Origin: CAMEON01 sp964463245 | GTDB lineage: Bacteria > Bacillota > Clostridia > Oscillospirales > CAG-272 | Direction of reading: 5' to 3' | Assembly: GCA_964463245.1 (NCBI GenBank) | Contig: CAYXBU010000005.1 | Location: 1-55,400 of the forward strand | Length of the DNA stretch: 55,400 bases | Shown: in pieces, positions 43,868 through 52,620 of the stretch | How the letters are laid out: each line of letters begins with the position of its first letter | How positions within the stretch are numbered: the stretch's first letter is position 1 | The notes under the pieces: generated by a model | Databases searched by the model: none | What the model was told of the DNA's origin: nothing | What the model saw: only the letters and a program-made list of their open reading frames with translations | Program-made: the position numbers and the translations under genes

Positions 43868-45013
43868 ATGACCGACAGACCCATGACCGACGGCCTTCTG
43901 CGGGAGGCCTGTGCGGCATTTGCCTTCTGCGGGGATGTGACCGACATCCGCCCCTGCGGGAACGGACACATCAACTCGACCTTTATCATCACGGCGGGGG
44001 AGGGTTCGTCCTCCCGCCGCTATATCCTGCAGGTGGTCAACACCGACATCTTCCGTGACCCCGATGGGGTCATGGCGAACATCTGCCGCGTGACGACGCA
44101 CATCCGTGCAGGGTTGGTGGCGAGCGGCGGGGATGCCGAGCGCGGGTGCCTGCAGGTCGTGCCGACGGTCGGCTACGGCGCACCCGATCCGACTGTCCCC
44201 GACAGCTTCCGTTATATCGATCGGGACGGCCGCTTCTGGCGAGCCTACGAGTATACCGAGCACACGGTGTGCCGTCTGACCCTGGACAGTCCCGACACCT
44301 TCCGCAAGGTGGGTTGGGCGTTCGGCAACTTCCAGCACCAGCTGGCGGATTTTGATGCCGCCTGCTTGCAGGAGTCCATTCCGAATTTTCACAACACCGC
44401 CCGTCGGTGGGAGAGCTTTGCGGATGTCCTGTCCCGCGACCCGGTCGGTCGCGCCGCACAGGCAGCACCCGAGATCGAGTACATCCGCGCACGGGCGGGG
44501 AAGTGCTCCCTCATCGTGGATGCGCTGGCGACCGGGGAGCTGCCCCTGCGGGTCACCCACAACGACACCAAGCTGTCCAATATCCTTTTGGATGAGGACA
44601 CGGGGGATTGCGTTTGCGTGATCGATCTGGATACCGTCATGCCGGGATCGGCTCTGTACGACTTTGGGGATTCCATCCGCACGGGAGCCTGCACGGCGGT
44701 GGAGGATGAGCCGAACTCCGAGTTGGTGGATTTCCGCGCCGATATGTTCCGCGCCTATGCCGAGGGCTTCATAGCGGGTACGGCGGGGGCACTGACCCCG
44801 CGGGAGATCGCCATGCTCCCCGACGGCGCATATATCATCACACTGGAGCAGGCCATCCGCTTCTTGACCGACTATCTGGAGGGGGACACCTACTACCACA
44901 TCGAATACCCCGACCATAACCTGATCCGCACCCGCACCCAGATACGGATGCTCATGGGCATGGAGCGGGACGAGGCTCTCCTGCGGGAGATCGTGGCAAC
45001 ATTCCATTCTTGA
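43868..45013 (+). CDS. N-acetylhexosamine 1-kinase-like phosphotransferase (NahK/LnpB family)
   Basis: A 381-residue APH-fold kinase, predicted to phosphorylate GlcNAc/GalNAc at C1. GNGHINSTFII near residue 33 and LQVVNTDIF are NahK-type N-lobe features. LRVTHNDTKLSNILLDED holds the catalytic Asp of the loop, and CVIDLDTVMPGSALYDFGDS holds the metal Asp. This last phrase is highly characteristic of NahK. The family also contains choline and homoserine kinases, but the neighbouring nucleotidyltransferase and GalE favour HexNAc. It is 6 bp after the former and 13 bp before the latter. The LNB/GNB phosphorylase (LnpA) is not in the window. Confidence 0.82.
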   Translation: MTDRPMTDGLLREACAAFAFCGDVTDIRPCGNGHINSTFIITAGEGSSSRRYILQVVNTDIFRDPDGVMANICRVTTHIRAGLVASGGDAERGCLQVVPTVGYGAPDPTVPDSFRYIDRDGRFWRAYEYTEHTVCRLTLDSPDTFRKVGWAFGNFQHQLADFDAACLQESIPNFHNTARRWESFADVLSRDPVGRAAQAAPEIEYIRARAGKCSLIVDALATGELPLRVTHNDTKLSNILLDEDTGDCVCVIDLDTVMPGSALYDFGDSIRTGACTAVEDEPNSELVDFRADMFRAYAEGFIAGTAGALTPREIAMLPDGAYIITLEQAIRFLTDYLEGDTYYHIEYPDHNLIRTRTQIRMLMGMERDEALLREIVATFHS

Positions 45014-45026
45014 ATCGGAGGCACAT

Positions 45027-46046
45027 ATGTCTATTCTGGTTACGGGCGGAACCGGCTTTATCGGTTCCCATACGGCGGTGGAGTTCCTGGCGCGCGGCGA
45101 GGAGCTGGTCATCGTGGACAACTTCGTCAACAGCAAACCGGTGGTGCTGGAGCGCATTCAGCAGATCACCGGGCGCAAGCCTGCTTTCGTGGAGGCTGAC
45201 CTGACGGATGCCGATGCGCTGGAGGCGGTCTTTGCCACCCACCCGGACATCGAGAGCTGCATCCATTTCGCGGGATTGAAGGCGGTCGGGGAGTCGGTGG
45301 CACAGCCCCTGCGCTACTACCGCAACAACCTGCTCTCCACCCTGAACCTGTGCGAGGCCATGAGCCGCCACGGGGTCAAGCGGCTGGTATTCAGCTCCTC
45401 CGCGACTGTGTACGGTGCCCCGGAGCGGGTGCCGATCTGCGAGACGGATCGTCTGGGAACCACCACCAACCCTTACGGCGAGACCAAGCAGATGATCGAG
45501 CGGATCCTCTGCGACCTCAGTGCCGCCGATCCTACCTGGAGCATCTCCATCCTGCGCTACTTCAACCCGGTGGGGGCACACGCCTCGGGGCTGATCGGCG
45601 AGGATCCCAAGGGCATTCCGAACAATCTCTTCCCCTATGTGACCCAGGTGGCAGAGGGCAAGCGGCCGTGCCTGCACGTGTTCGGCAACGACTACGCGAC
45701 CCACGACGGAACAGGTGTCCGCGACTATATCCATGTGGTAGACCTGGCGCGGGCACACCTCAAGGCACTGGATCGCGCCCGTACCGTGACCGGCGTGGAG
45801 GTGTACAACATCGGCACCGGTGTCGGCTACTCGGTGCTGGACATCGTCAAGGCATTTGAGGCGGCGACCGGCAAGCAGGTGCCGTATCAGATCGATCCGC
45901 GACGCCCGGGCGACATCGATGCCTGCTACGCCGACCCCACCCGAGCGCGGGATGTGCTGGGCTGGGAGGCTCAGTACACCTTGGAGGATATGTGCCGCGA
46001 TGCCAACCGCTGGCAGTCCATGAACCCGAACGGGTACGGGGAGTAA
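45027..46046 (+). CDS. galE: UDP-glucose/UDP-GlcNAc 4-epimerase
   Basis: Interconverts UDP-Glc/UDP-Gal and possibly UDP-GlcNAc/UDP-GalNAc. It has 339 residues, normal for GalE. Motifs: ILVTGGTGFIGSHTAVEF (NAD), IVDNFVNS, HFAGLKAVGESV, VFSSSATVYG, the catalytic Tyr-x3-Lys in NPYGETKQMIE, RYFNPVGAHASG and GTGVRDYIHVVDLA. Cytoplasmic. It follows a GGAGG ribosome site. In this context it would balance HexNAc precursors for the capsule. Confidence 0.93.
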   Translation: MSILVTGGTGFIGSHTAVEFLARGEELVIVDNFVNSKPVVLERIQQITGRKPAFVEADLTDADALEAVFATHPDIESCIHFAGLKAVGESVAQPLRYYRNNLLSTLNLCEAMSRHGVKRLVFSSSATVYGAPERVPICETDRLGTTTNPYGETKQMIERILCDLSAADPTWSISILRYFNPVGAHASGLIGEDPKGIPNNLFPYVTQVAEGKRPCLHVFGNDYATHDGTGVRDYIHVVDLARAHLKALDRARTVTGVEVYNIGTGVGYSVLDIVKAFEAATGKQVPYQIDPRRPGDIDACYADPTRARDVLGWEAQYTLEDMCRDANRWQSMNPNGYGE

Positions 46047-46093
46047 GCTGGCTCCCTGTGCAGGTTCAATGCTGTGAAGGGAGAGTGTCCGTT

Positions 46094-46774
46094 ATGATAT
46101 ATATAGTAGGCGATACGCACGGAGATCAGAGGTTCTTCCAACAGGAACGGTTCCTGCCCGATGGCGACTTGACGGCGGGGGATTACCTGATCATCTGTGG
46201 TGACTTTGGCTATATCTACAACAACAATACCACCGAAATGTATTACCTGGACTGTCTTGAGGTATTGCCCTATACCGTCCTGTTCGTGGACGGCAATCAT
46301 GAGAATTTCCCCGCGATATACGATTATCCGATCGTCGAATGGCACGGAGGGAAGGCTCACCGGATCCGCAAGAATATCCTCCACTTGATGCGTGGAGAGG
46401 TCTTTGACATAGACGGCAAGACCTTCTTTGCCATGGGCGGCGCGTACAGCATAGATCGAGGTCTGCGTACCGAGGGGCAGTCATGGTGGTCACAGGAGCT
46501 TCCGCAGGATGAGGAATACCGAAACGCGGAGGCAAATCTTGAGAAGCACGGCTTCAAGGTGGACTATATCTTGACACATACCCTGCCGCGTTCCGCTGTC
46601 GTTCATGTATGTGCAGAACCGAGCAATGAAGAGGAGAGACTGGCATCGTTCCTCGAATGGGTCATGCAGCATACCGAGTACCGACACTGGTATTGTGGGC
46701 ACTGGCACCGCGACATGGAGCTGCCGGAGGAGAAGATCACGATCTTAAAGAGGAGCATCGTCGAGCCGGCTTGA
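46094..46774 (+). CDS. Calcineurin-like metallophosphoesterase
   Basis: A 226-residue cytoplasmic phosphoesterase. The ATG at 46094 (MIYIVGDTHGD) directly precedes the first metal motif. Motifs in order: GDTHGD, ICGDFGYIYN, FVDGNHENF, a His in LTHTLPRS, and GHWHRD, the full five-motif dimetal site. The substrate (phosphoprotein, nucleotide or sugar phosphate) cannot be told. It is the last plus-strand gene of the capsule run, 47 bp after galE, and precedes the bidirectional terminator. Confidence 0.88.
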   Translation: MIYIVGDTHGDQRFFQQERFLPDGDLTAGDYLIICGDFGYIYNNNTTEMYYLDCLEVLPYTVLFVDGNHENFPAIYDYPIVEWHGGKAHRIRKNILHLMRGEVFDIDGKTFFAMGGAYSIDRGLRTEGQSWWSQELPQDEEYRNAEANLEKHGFKVDYILTHTLPRSAVVHVCAEPSNEEERLASFLEWVMQHTEYRHWYCGHWHRDMELPEEKITILKRSIVEPA

Positions 46775-46795
46775 ATCCCGCTGCACGACGGATGT

Positions 46796-46838
46796 AAAAA
46801 GCACGACACCGAGCTTGTGGCTCGGTGTCGTGCTTTTT
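46796..46838. terminator. Bidirectional terminator between capsule operon and psd
   Basis: A perfect 19-bp inverted repeat (AAAAAGCACGACACCGAGC, TTGTG loop, and its complement ending TTTTT). It terminates the plus-strand operon and the convergent minus-strand psd gene, whose stop is 2 bp away. Confidence 0.95.
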
Positions 46839-46840
46839 AC

Positions 46841-47749
46841 TTATTTCCTGAGGGCGTAGCCCAATACCTCGCCCATGCGGACGGGGGTCTCTCGTCCCTC
46901 GGCGGTCGCATCGAACAGCTCCTGCGGCAGGTCTGCCGCGTCTCGGCGCAACAGCAGGACGATGGTGGAGCCTCCGTAGAGAAACATTCCCTTCTCCTCG
47001 CCGCGGTGGAAGCGGATCTCCTCATGGTGGTTGAGTATCTTGCCGACCAGCAAAGCCCCCACCTCGATCTGGGTGACCGGACCGAAGGCCGTCGTGTTCA
47101 TGACGGTGTATTCCCGACAGTTGCGAATGAAGACCGGAACCTTGGAGAGGGCGATGGGGCGGACGGTGTGCAACTGCCCCGGTAGGAAGACATTGCGCCC
47201 CTTGGTGCCGTTGTCGATGTAGCAGTAGCGGTGGTAGTTGTCCACGCAAAGGCGGAAGACCAGACAAACACCGTCGGTATATTCCTCGGCGATGGGGTCG
47301 CCGCCCAGCAGATCGGACACCGAGTATAAGCTCTGCTTGATGGGCATGACCAGCCCGTCCTGAATGCGGTAGGCCGAGAGCCGTCCGTCGCAGGGGGCGA
47401 TCAGTGCGCGGGGGTTATGCGGGATGGGGCGCATCTCGGGGCGTATGCGTCGGGTGAAGCAGTCGTTGAAGCTATGGTAACGTGTGGCGACATACTCATT
47501 CAAGTCGATGTTGTTCTTGCGGACGAACCGACGGATCAGGGGGCGGGACATGGAGGAGTCCATGAACCTGCCTGCCACAGCCGAAAAGCGGCGGCCGCTG
47601 AGCGCCTTGAGCAGGACGCGACCGGGCACCGTGTGGTACATGAAGCGCAGAGTCAGCTCCCGATCCTTCTTGATTCTTTTCGCCCTGTATTTCTTCTTCC
47701 TTTTCCTCGGTCGGGGATCGGTTCCCAATGTGATCTCGTTGTTTGACAC
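46841..47749 (-). CDS. psd: Phosphatidylserine decarboxylase
   Basis: Converts phosphatidylserine to phosphatidylethanolamine at the membrane, using a pyruvoyl group made by self-cleavage. I place the start at GTG 47749, which has an AAAGGAG site 11 nt upstream and lies about 50 nt below a consensus promoter, giving 302 residues. Longer in-frame starts have no ribosome site or overlap the promoter. The N terminus is very basic (RPRKRKKKYRAKRIKKDR). The motifs IAPCDGRLSAY (Asp), CVDNYHRYCYID (His), RNCREYTVMNT and YGGSTIVLLL are in place. GGST is the cleavage site, with Ser becoming the pyruvoyl group. No pssA is in the window. Confidence 0.9.
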   Translation of the reverse strand: MSNNEITLGTDPRPRKRKKKYRAKRIKKDRELTLRFMYHTVPGRVLLKALSGRRFSAVAGRFMDSSMSRPLIRRFVRKNNIDLNEYVATRYHSFNDCFTRRIRPEMRPIPHNPRALIAPCDGRLSAYRIQDGLVMPIKQSLYSVSDLLGGDPIAEEYTDGVCLVFRLCVDNYHRYCYIDNGTKGRNVFLPGQLHTVRPIALSKVPVFIRNCREYTVMNTTAFGPVTQIEVGALLVGKILNHHEEIRFHRGEEKGMFLYGGSTIVLLLRRDAADLPQELFDATAEGRETPVRMGEVLGYALRK

Positions 47750-47807
47750 GCCGGACTCGTCTCCTTTCGTTGTGGTCGTTGTGTGAACCATTCTGTTCGT
47801 AAACAAT

Positions 47808-47836
47808 ATTATACTACAAGACAGGCGGTTTGTCAA
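47808..47836 (-). promoter_or_regulatory. Promoter of psd
   Basis: On the minus strand, -35 TTGACA (47836-47831), 17-nt spacer, -10 TATAAT (47813-47808): full consensus. Confidence 0.9.
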
Positions 47837-47852
47837 CAGGAAAATCTTCTTT

Positions 47853-47886
47853 GAAAAGGGTTCGGGAGCGACTGACTCCCGAACCC
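47853..47886 (-). terminator. Terminator of the PTS IIC-like gene
   Basis: On the minus strand, a perfect 11-bp stem (GGGTTCGGGAG / CTCCCGAACCC, 7-nt loop) then TTTTC. It lies between the stop at 47922 and the psd promoter. Confidence 0.85.
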
Positions 47887-47921
47887 GCAGGATGTATGAC
47901 GGCAGACCGAGCCTTGACGGC

Positions 47922-49100
47922 TTAGTCCGGCAGCTTCATGTCGCCCGGGTTGATCCACCCCAGCTTTCGCATCCCCTCGGAGATGAGGAGGGACAGCCCA
48001 CCGGGCAGGATCACACAGCAGAGCAGCATACCGATCCAGGTAAAGGCGGTCATGTCGGTCGCGGTCGCCACTCCGATCAGACCGACCAGGCCGCAGGTGC
48101 CCATGCCCGCCGAGACGCCCTCGCACATCAGCTTGAACAGACAGGTCGAAAGGGAACCGCAGATGGCGGCCGCCAGTGTAGGCGGGAGCCAGATCTGCGG
48201 GCGGCGGCAGATATTGCCCATCTGGAGCATGGAGGTGCCCAGCCCCTGAGACAGCACGCCGCCCCAGCGGTTCTCGCGGAAGCTGATGACTGCGAAACCC
48301 ACCATCTGCGCACAGCATCCGACGGCGGCGGCTCCGCCGGCAATGCCGGAAATGCCGATCATGGCGCAGATCGCGGCACTGGAGATGGGCAGGGTCAGGA
48401 TCATACCCACCACGACCGATATGACAATGCCCATCCAGAAGGGCTGGTAGGTGGTGGCGGTGTTGATGAACTCACCCAGCCATGCCATCGCCACGGCGAT
48501 GTAGGGGGATGTCCAGCGCGCCAGCAGGAAGGCGGGAAGGATGGAGACCAGTGGCGTGACCAGAATGTCCAGCCTCGTCTTCTTGGAGACCAGCATACCC
48601 AGCTCGACCGCCAGAATGACGGCTAAGAAGCACCCGGCAGGCCCCGCGACCAGCGACTTGGCACCCTCGGGAAGGGTGGTGACACCGGGCAGATAGTGCT
48701 CCAGCACCTCGGTGCCCATCCGCACGACACCGATGCAGTAGCTTCCCGCACCCACTACGGCGGAGGAGAACAGCACCAGGGGGGATGCACCCAGTGCCCG
48801 CGCCATGCCCACGCCGATGGCGGCACCCACGACGTAGTTGTTCTGGCAGACTGTCTTGACCATAGTCAGGAATTCCTGCGCAGGTGCCCACGGTATGTAG
48901 TCCGCTACGGTACCGATGATGGTGCCGATCAGGAGGGAGGCGAACAGACCCTGCGCCATACCGCCCATGGCATCCACGAAATACCGCTTGAGACGCGCTA
49001 ATATCGCCTTGCGGGTCGCGGCGCGGTGTTGTGTTTTGAGAGTCGCCTGCTCGGCCTCGCGGCGGCGGCGGTACTTTTTGGCTTTTTCCTTGTTTGACAA
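47922..49100 (-). CDS. PTS EIIC_2 / PfoR-type membrane transporter
   Basis: A 392-residue protein, TTG start at 49100 with AAGGAGG. A basic cytoplasmic N terminus (about 35 residues) is followed by about ten hydrophobic segments. Phrases such as VGAAIGVGMARALGASPLVL, LPISSAAICAMIGISG and WGGVLSQGLGTSMLQMGNI match the PTS_EIIC_2 family, first known as PfoR in Clostridium perfringens. Despite the PTS label, such proteins often stand alone without EIIA/EIIB, as here, so phosphotransfer coupling is doubtful. It shares a transcript with the DUF554 gene upstream, separated by 82 bp that contain a hairpin. Confidence 0.82.
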   Translation of the reverse strand: MSNKEKAKKYRRRREAEQATLKTQHRAATRKAILARLKRYFVDAMGGMAQGLFASLLIGTIIGTVADYIPWAPAQEFLTMVKTVCQNNYVVGAAIGVGMARALGASPLVLFSSAVVGAGSYCIGVVRMGTEVLEHYLPGVTTLPEGAKSLVAGPAGCFLAVILAVELGMLVSKKTRLDILVTPLVSILPAFLLARWTSPYIAVAMAWLGEFINTATTYQPFWMGIVISVVVGMILTLPISSAAICAMIGISGIAGGAAAVGCCAQMVGFAVISFRENRWGGVLSQGLGTSMLQMGNICRRPQIWLPPTLAAAICGSLSTCLFKLMCEGVSAGMGTCGLVGLIGVATATDMTAFTWIGMLLCCVILPGGLSLLISEGMRKLGWINPGDMKLPD

Positions 49101-49136
49101 AGCAAATTCCTCCTTGGAGTGAAAGTGATATATCCG

Positions 49137-49161
49137 ATCCCGCAGGGGTGTCCTGCGGGAT
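49137..49161. other. Intercistronic hairpin between DUF554 and PTS IIC-like genes
   Basis: A perfect 10-bp inverted repeat (ATCCCGCAGG / CCTGCGGGAT, 5-nt loop) without a T run, 22 nt past the DUF554 stop at 49183. It may stabilise the upstream mRNA end or attenuate. Confidence 0.6.
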
Positions 49162-49182
49162 GAGGTGTATTTGTCGGGGGTA

Positions 49183-50187
49183 TTACAGCAGGAGTGCGGT
49201 CAGGTGCATCACACCGTAGTACAGCAGGGGGATCAGCAGGGCGGGGAGAAGATCGGCGACCTTGATACGCTTTTTAGCGACCATGTTGACGGCTAAGAGG
49301 ATCAGAATGACCCCGCCGATCACGCAGGTCTGATGCAATATCTTGGGGATGGTGGTCTCCCAGAAGGTGTGACTCAGGGTGGCCTTATCCAGCAGCTCCT
49401 GCAGATGAGCCTTTTCGGCGGAGGAGGCGGTCTTTATCTGTTCCGAGTAGGCGGCCATGGAGGCGGCGTATTTTTCAACCTTGCTGACCTTCCAATACCC
49501 CATGAGGGAGATAAAGCCGCTCTGAACCCCCATAGGGATGGCGGCGTAGGCGGTGCCCTCGCCAAAGACCGAGGCCAATGCCGCGATCAACAGGAAGTCT
49601 ATGATCGAAACGATATAGAGCATGGTCATAGAGCCGCCCTCTCCCGCACGCGCCGACGCGAGCATGGTGAAGGGGTTAGCGCACAGGAGCACGGTCGCAA
49701 TGGCGAGACCGTCCACATAGCGATGACCCGAGCGCGGGGAGGAATAATTGTATACGGGAAGTGCGGACAGCTTGCCGGGGAGAAGGGAACTGCCCGAGGA
49801 GGATGTGTCCGCAGGGCGGCTATTCTTTGCCTGACGGGACTCCTTCTCTCGTTGCCTTTGATCGGCTGCTCGAGCGGCATCTCGTCGGGATTTGAAGTGA
49901 TTCCCCAGTGAATCCAGTATGCCCTCTACCCCAAAGGAGCCGCCCAGCAGGAGTCCGACGACCAGCGAGACCACGATCAGGATGGAGCCGCCAAGCTCGG
50001 TCACAGTCTCGCCGAAAACAAACAGATTATCCATAACGCCCCACAGACCGACACACCCTACGATGACTCCGCAGGTGATCAAGAGGATCTCCTGATAGTG
50101 GGTACGCAATCGACCGCGAAAGATAGTGGCGGCATTGGCGGCTACGACCACGGCGAGGATGTGGATCGCAAGACCCAGTATGCTCAT
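49183..50187 (-). CDS. DUF554 (YqgA-like) membrane protein
   Basis: A 334-residue membrane protein. The ATG at 50187 has an AAAGGAGA site, and longer readings run into the promoter region. Several hydrophobic segments are present. GVEGILDSLGNHF and the block AIATVLLCANPFTMLASARA, followed by LASVFGEGTAYAAIPMGVQS, match the conserved pattern of DUF554/YqgA proteins (putative inner-membrane transporters). It is longer than the usual 230 residues because of a polar insert (about 125-170, Arg/Ala/Ser-rich) and a second insert near 245-285 with an amphipathic helix. Function unknown. It is the first gene of a two-gene unit with the PTS IIC-like gene. Confidence 0.7.
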   Translation of the reverse strand: MSILGLAIHILAVVVAANAATIFRGRLRTHYQEILLITCGVIVGCVGLWGVMDNLFVFGETVTELGGSILIVVSLVVGLLLGGSFGVEGILDSLGNHFKSRRDAARAADQRQREKESRQAKNSRPADTSSSGSSLLPGKLSALPVYNYSSPRSGHRYVDGLAIATVLLCANPFTMLASARAGEGGSMTMLYIVSIIDFLLIAALASVFGEGTAYAAIPMGVQSGFISLMGYWKVSKVEKYAASMAAYSEQIKTASSAEKAHLQELLDKATLSHTFWETTIPKILHQTCVIGGVILILLAVNMVAKKRIKVADLLPALLIPLLYYGVMHLTALLL

Positions 50188-50284
50188 GGAAGGCTCTCCT
50201 TTCGGCTTTTGCAGGGTAACTGCTCCCGCCGTGACCCGTATGAGAGGGGCTTTTGCGCGGCGAGCAGAAACATCTTTACCATGT

Positions 50285-50313
50285 ATTATACCATACTTTG
50301 CAAGGGAAAACAA
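50285..50313 (-). promoter_or_regulatory. Promoter of the DUF554 / PTS IIC-like unit
   Basis: On the minus strand, -35 TTGTTT (50313-50308), 17-nt spacer, -10 TATAAT (50290-50285). Confidence 0.7.
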
Positions 50314-50440
50314 GGGGGAAAGCAAATGTTTTTTCGGGAAGGGCGTTTTTGGTGATCTGCCCAAAGTGCTGCCTGTTCCCGCCGCCCCGGTCGGCAATTC
50401 GGCTTACTCGTGGTACCGGCAGGCCGCTCGCAATTCCTGC

Positions 50441-50477
50441 ACAACAAAACGGCGGGGCACTCATGGGAGTGCCCCGC
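50441..50477 (-). terminator. Terminator of the tig-clpP-clpX operon
   Basis: On the minus strand, a perfect 11-bp stem (GCGGGGCACTC / GAGTGCCCCGC, 4-nt loop) then CGTTTTGTTG. The same arms occur in the hairpin at 27029-27054. Confidence 0.85.
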
Positions 50478-50517
50478 GCGGGAAATGTTGGAACAGGGAC
50501 GATGAAAAGACCTCTCG

Positions 50518-51921
50518 TCACGCCTCTGTCTGTCCGTTTGTGATAGTCTCGGGCGTGTCGGTCGGTTGACCCTCCGGCAGAGCCTCCGGTGACGGCCGCT
50601 TGTGGGAGATGAGCGGCTGACCCTCGCCGCGAATGCAGGCGGCGGTGATGGTCACACTGTCCACGGTGGGGTCTCCCGGTAGCTCATACATGAGCTTCAT
50701 GAGGGCGGTCTCCATGATGGAGCGCAGGCCGCGTGCTCCCGTCTTGCGGACGAGGGCTTCAGCGGCGATGGCCTCCAGAGCTTCCTCCTCAAAGGTCAGG
50801 CAGATGTGATCCAACCCGAACAGCTTGCGGTACTGCTTGACGATGGCGTTCTTGGGGTCGCGCAGGATACGAACCAGTGCATCCTTGTCCAGATCATCCA
50901 GCGTGGCGATGACCGGGATACGCCCGACCAGCTCGGGGATCAGACCGAACTTGACGATGTCGTGCGGCTGAACATTTGCGTAGAGGGCACTGCCCGACAG
51001 CTCGGTGCGGGACTTGACCTCGCCGCCGAAGCCGATGGTGGAGCCGCCCTGCCGCCGCTCGATGATCTTGGACAGGCCGTCGAACGCGCCGCCGCAGATA
51101 AAGAGGATATTCTCGGTGTTGATGCGGATGAATTCCTGGTTGGGGTGCTTGCGCCCGCCCTGCGGCGGCACGTTGGAGATGGTGCCCTCCAGGATCTTCA
51201 GGAGTGCCTGTTGTACCCCCTCGCCCGACACATCGCGGGTGATGGAGGGGTTCTCGCTCTTGCGGGCGATCTTGTCGATCTCGTCGATATAGATGATGCC
51301 GCGTTCGGCGCGGGCAATATCATAATCCGCCGCCTGAATGAGCCGCAGAAGGATGTTCTCCACGTCCTCGCCCACATAGCCCGCCTCGGTGAGCGTGGTC
51401 GCGTCGGCGATGGCGAAGGGCACCTTGAGGGTCTTGGCAAGAGTCTGCGCCAGGTAGGTCTTGCCTACGCCGGTCGGCCCCAGCAGGAGGATGTTGGATT
51501 TTTGGATCTCCACCTCCTGAAGCTCCTCCAGAATGGGGTCGGAGGGGGTGGCACGGACACGGCGGCGCTTCTTGGTGTCGGCGGTCTCGCTTCGTGTCAG
51601 GATGCGCTTGTAGTGGTTGTATACCGCCACGGAGAGGGCGATCTTGGCCTGCTCCTGCCCGATGACATACTCGTCCAGGGTCTCCTTGATCTGTACGGGG
51701 CGGGGGAGGGTGGCCAGCGACAGCTCGCCGTACTTGGCTTGGCTTGTCGTCTCGCTGACCTCCGCGATCATGTCATGGCAGGCTTCCACGCACAGGTCGC
51801 AGATATAGGTGCCGTCGGAGGAGGGGATCAGGTAGGTGACCTGGTTCTCCGGCCGACCGCAGAAGGAGCAGCAACGGCGGTTCCCGCCGCCACTGTTGCC
51901 TCGGTTTGTCGAATTAGCCAT
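50518..51921 (-). CDS. clpX: ATP-dependent Clp protease ATP-binding subunit ClpX
   Basis: An AAA+ unfoldase that feeds tagged proteins to ClpP. It has 467 residues, slightly long. The N-terminal zinc-binding domain has CSFC (18-21) and CDLC (41-44). Walker A is GPTGVGKT (148-155) and Walker B is IIYIDEIDKIA. The ClpP-contact IGF-type loop is represented by STIGFGGEV, and ELVGRIPVIATLDDL is the sensor/arginine region. A short insert between the zinc domain and the AAA+ core (Lys/Arg-rich, KKRRRVRATPSD) and an acidic tail add length. It lies 25 bp after clpP in the same operon and ends at a strong terminator. Confidence 0.97.
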   Translation of the reverse strand: MANSTNRGNSGGGNRRCCSFCGRPENQVTYLIPSSDGTYICDLCVEACHDMIAEVSETTSQAKYGELSLATLPRPVQIKETLDEYVIGQEQAKIALSVAVYNHYKRILTRSETADTKKRRRVRATPSDPILEELQEVEIQKSNILLLGPTGVGKTYLAQTLAKTLKVPFAIADATTLTEAGYVGEDVENILLRLIQAADYDIARAERGIIYIDEIDKIARKSENPSITRDVSGEGVQQALLKILEGTISNVPPQGGRKHPNQEFIRINTENILFICGGAFDGLSKIIERRQGGSTIGFGGEVKSRTELSGSALYANVQPHDIVKFGLIPELVGRIPVIATLDDLDKDALVRILRDPKNAIVKQYRKLFGLDHICLTFEEEALEAIAAEALVRKTGARGLRSIMETALMKLMYELPGDPTVDSVTITAACIRGEGQPLISHKRPSPEALPEGQPTDTPETITNGQTEA

Positions 51922-51946
51922 GAGGAAGGTTCCTTTCTTCGGGGGA

Positions 51947-52564
51947 TCAAGCCCGCGTCGTGAGGATGTGGTCGATGAGGCCGTACTCCAGAGCCTGCTC
52001 CGCCGTCATGAAGTTGTCGCGGTCGGTGTCGCGCTCGATGACCTCGACCGGCTTGCCGGTGCGCTCGGACAGGATGCGGTTGAGCATATCCCGCGTGCGC
52101 AGGATCAGCTCGGCGCGGATCTTGATATCCGAGGCCTGCCCCTGTGCGCCTCCCAGAGGCTGGTGGATCATGACTTCACTGTGAGGCAGGGCGGAACGCT
52201 TGCCGGGGGTACCGGCCGCCAGCAGGAAGGCACCCATGGAGGCCGCCATACCGATGCAGATGGTGGCGACGTCGCACTTGATGAACTGCATGGTGTCATA
52301 GATGGCCATGCCGGCTGTCACCGAGCCGCCGGGGCTGTTGATATAGAAAAAGATATCCTTGTCGGGATCCTGCGCCTCCAGGAAAAGGAGCTGTGCCACG
52401 ATCAGCGAGGCGGTGGCATCGTTGACCTCGTCCGACAGGAAGATGATCCGATCATTGAGGAGGCGGGAGAAGATGTCATACGAGCGTTCTCCTCGTGAGG
52501 TCTGCTCAATGACCATCGGTACCAGCGCGGCGCGCGGATCATCGCGGTATGGGTTCTGCAGCAT
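51947..52564 (-). CDS. clpP: ATP-dependent Clp protease proteolytic subunit ClpP
   Basis: The serine protease barrel partner of ClpX. It has 205 residues from ATG 52564 (MLQNPYRDDPRAALVPMVIE), matching the usual start region; a longer reading lacks a ribosome site. Catalytic Ser109 lies in CIGMAASMGAFLLAAG and His134 in SEVMIHQPLGGAQGQ. The catalytic Asp is in the ERDTDRDNFM motif. FYINSPGGSVTAGMAIYDTM forms the oxyanion region. It is the middle gene of tig-clpP-clpX. A 13-bp hairpin lies in the leader between tig and clpP. Confidence 0.97.
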   Translation of the reverse strand: MLQNPYRDDPRAALVPMVIEQTSRGERSYDIFSRLLNDRIIFLSDEVNDATASLIVAQLLFLEAQDPDKDIFFYINSPGGSVTAGMAIYDTMQFIKCDVATICIGMAASMGAFLLAAGTPGKRSALPHSEVMIHQPLGGAQGQASDIKIRAELILRTRDMLNRILSERTGKPVEVIERDTDRDNFMTAEQALEYGLIDHILTTRA

Positions 52565-52620
52565 AGGCTTCAACCTTCTTTCTTGGATTTGGATCGTGCG
52601 GGATGGCTCCCGCCGAAAGA

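Larger units (their letters stand above)
50188..50517. other. Intergenic region between clpX and DUF554 gene
   Basis: These 330 bp hold no gene that I can support. They contain the clpX terminator (50441-50477), the DUF554 promoter (50285-50313) and a leader of about 95 nt before the ATG at 50187. Confidence 0.7.
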
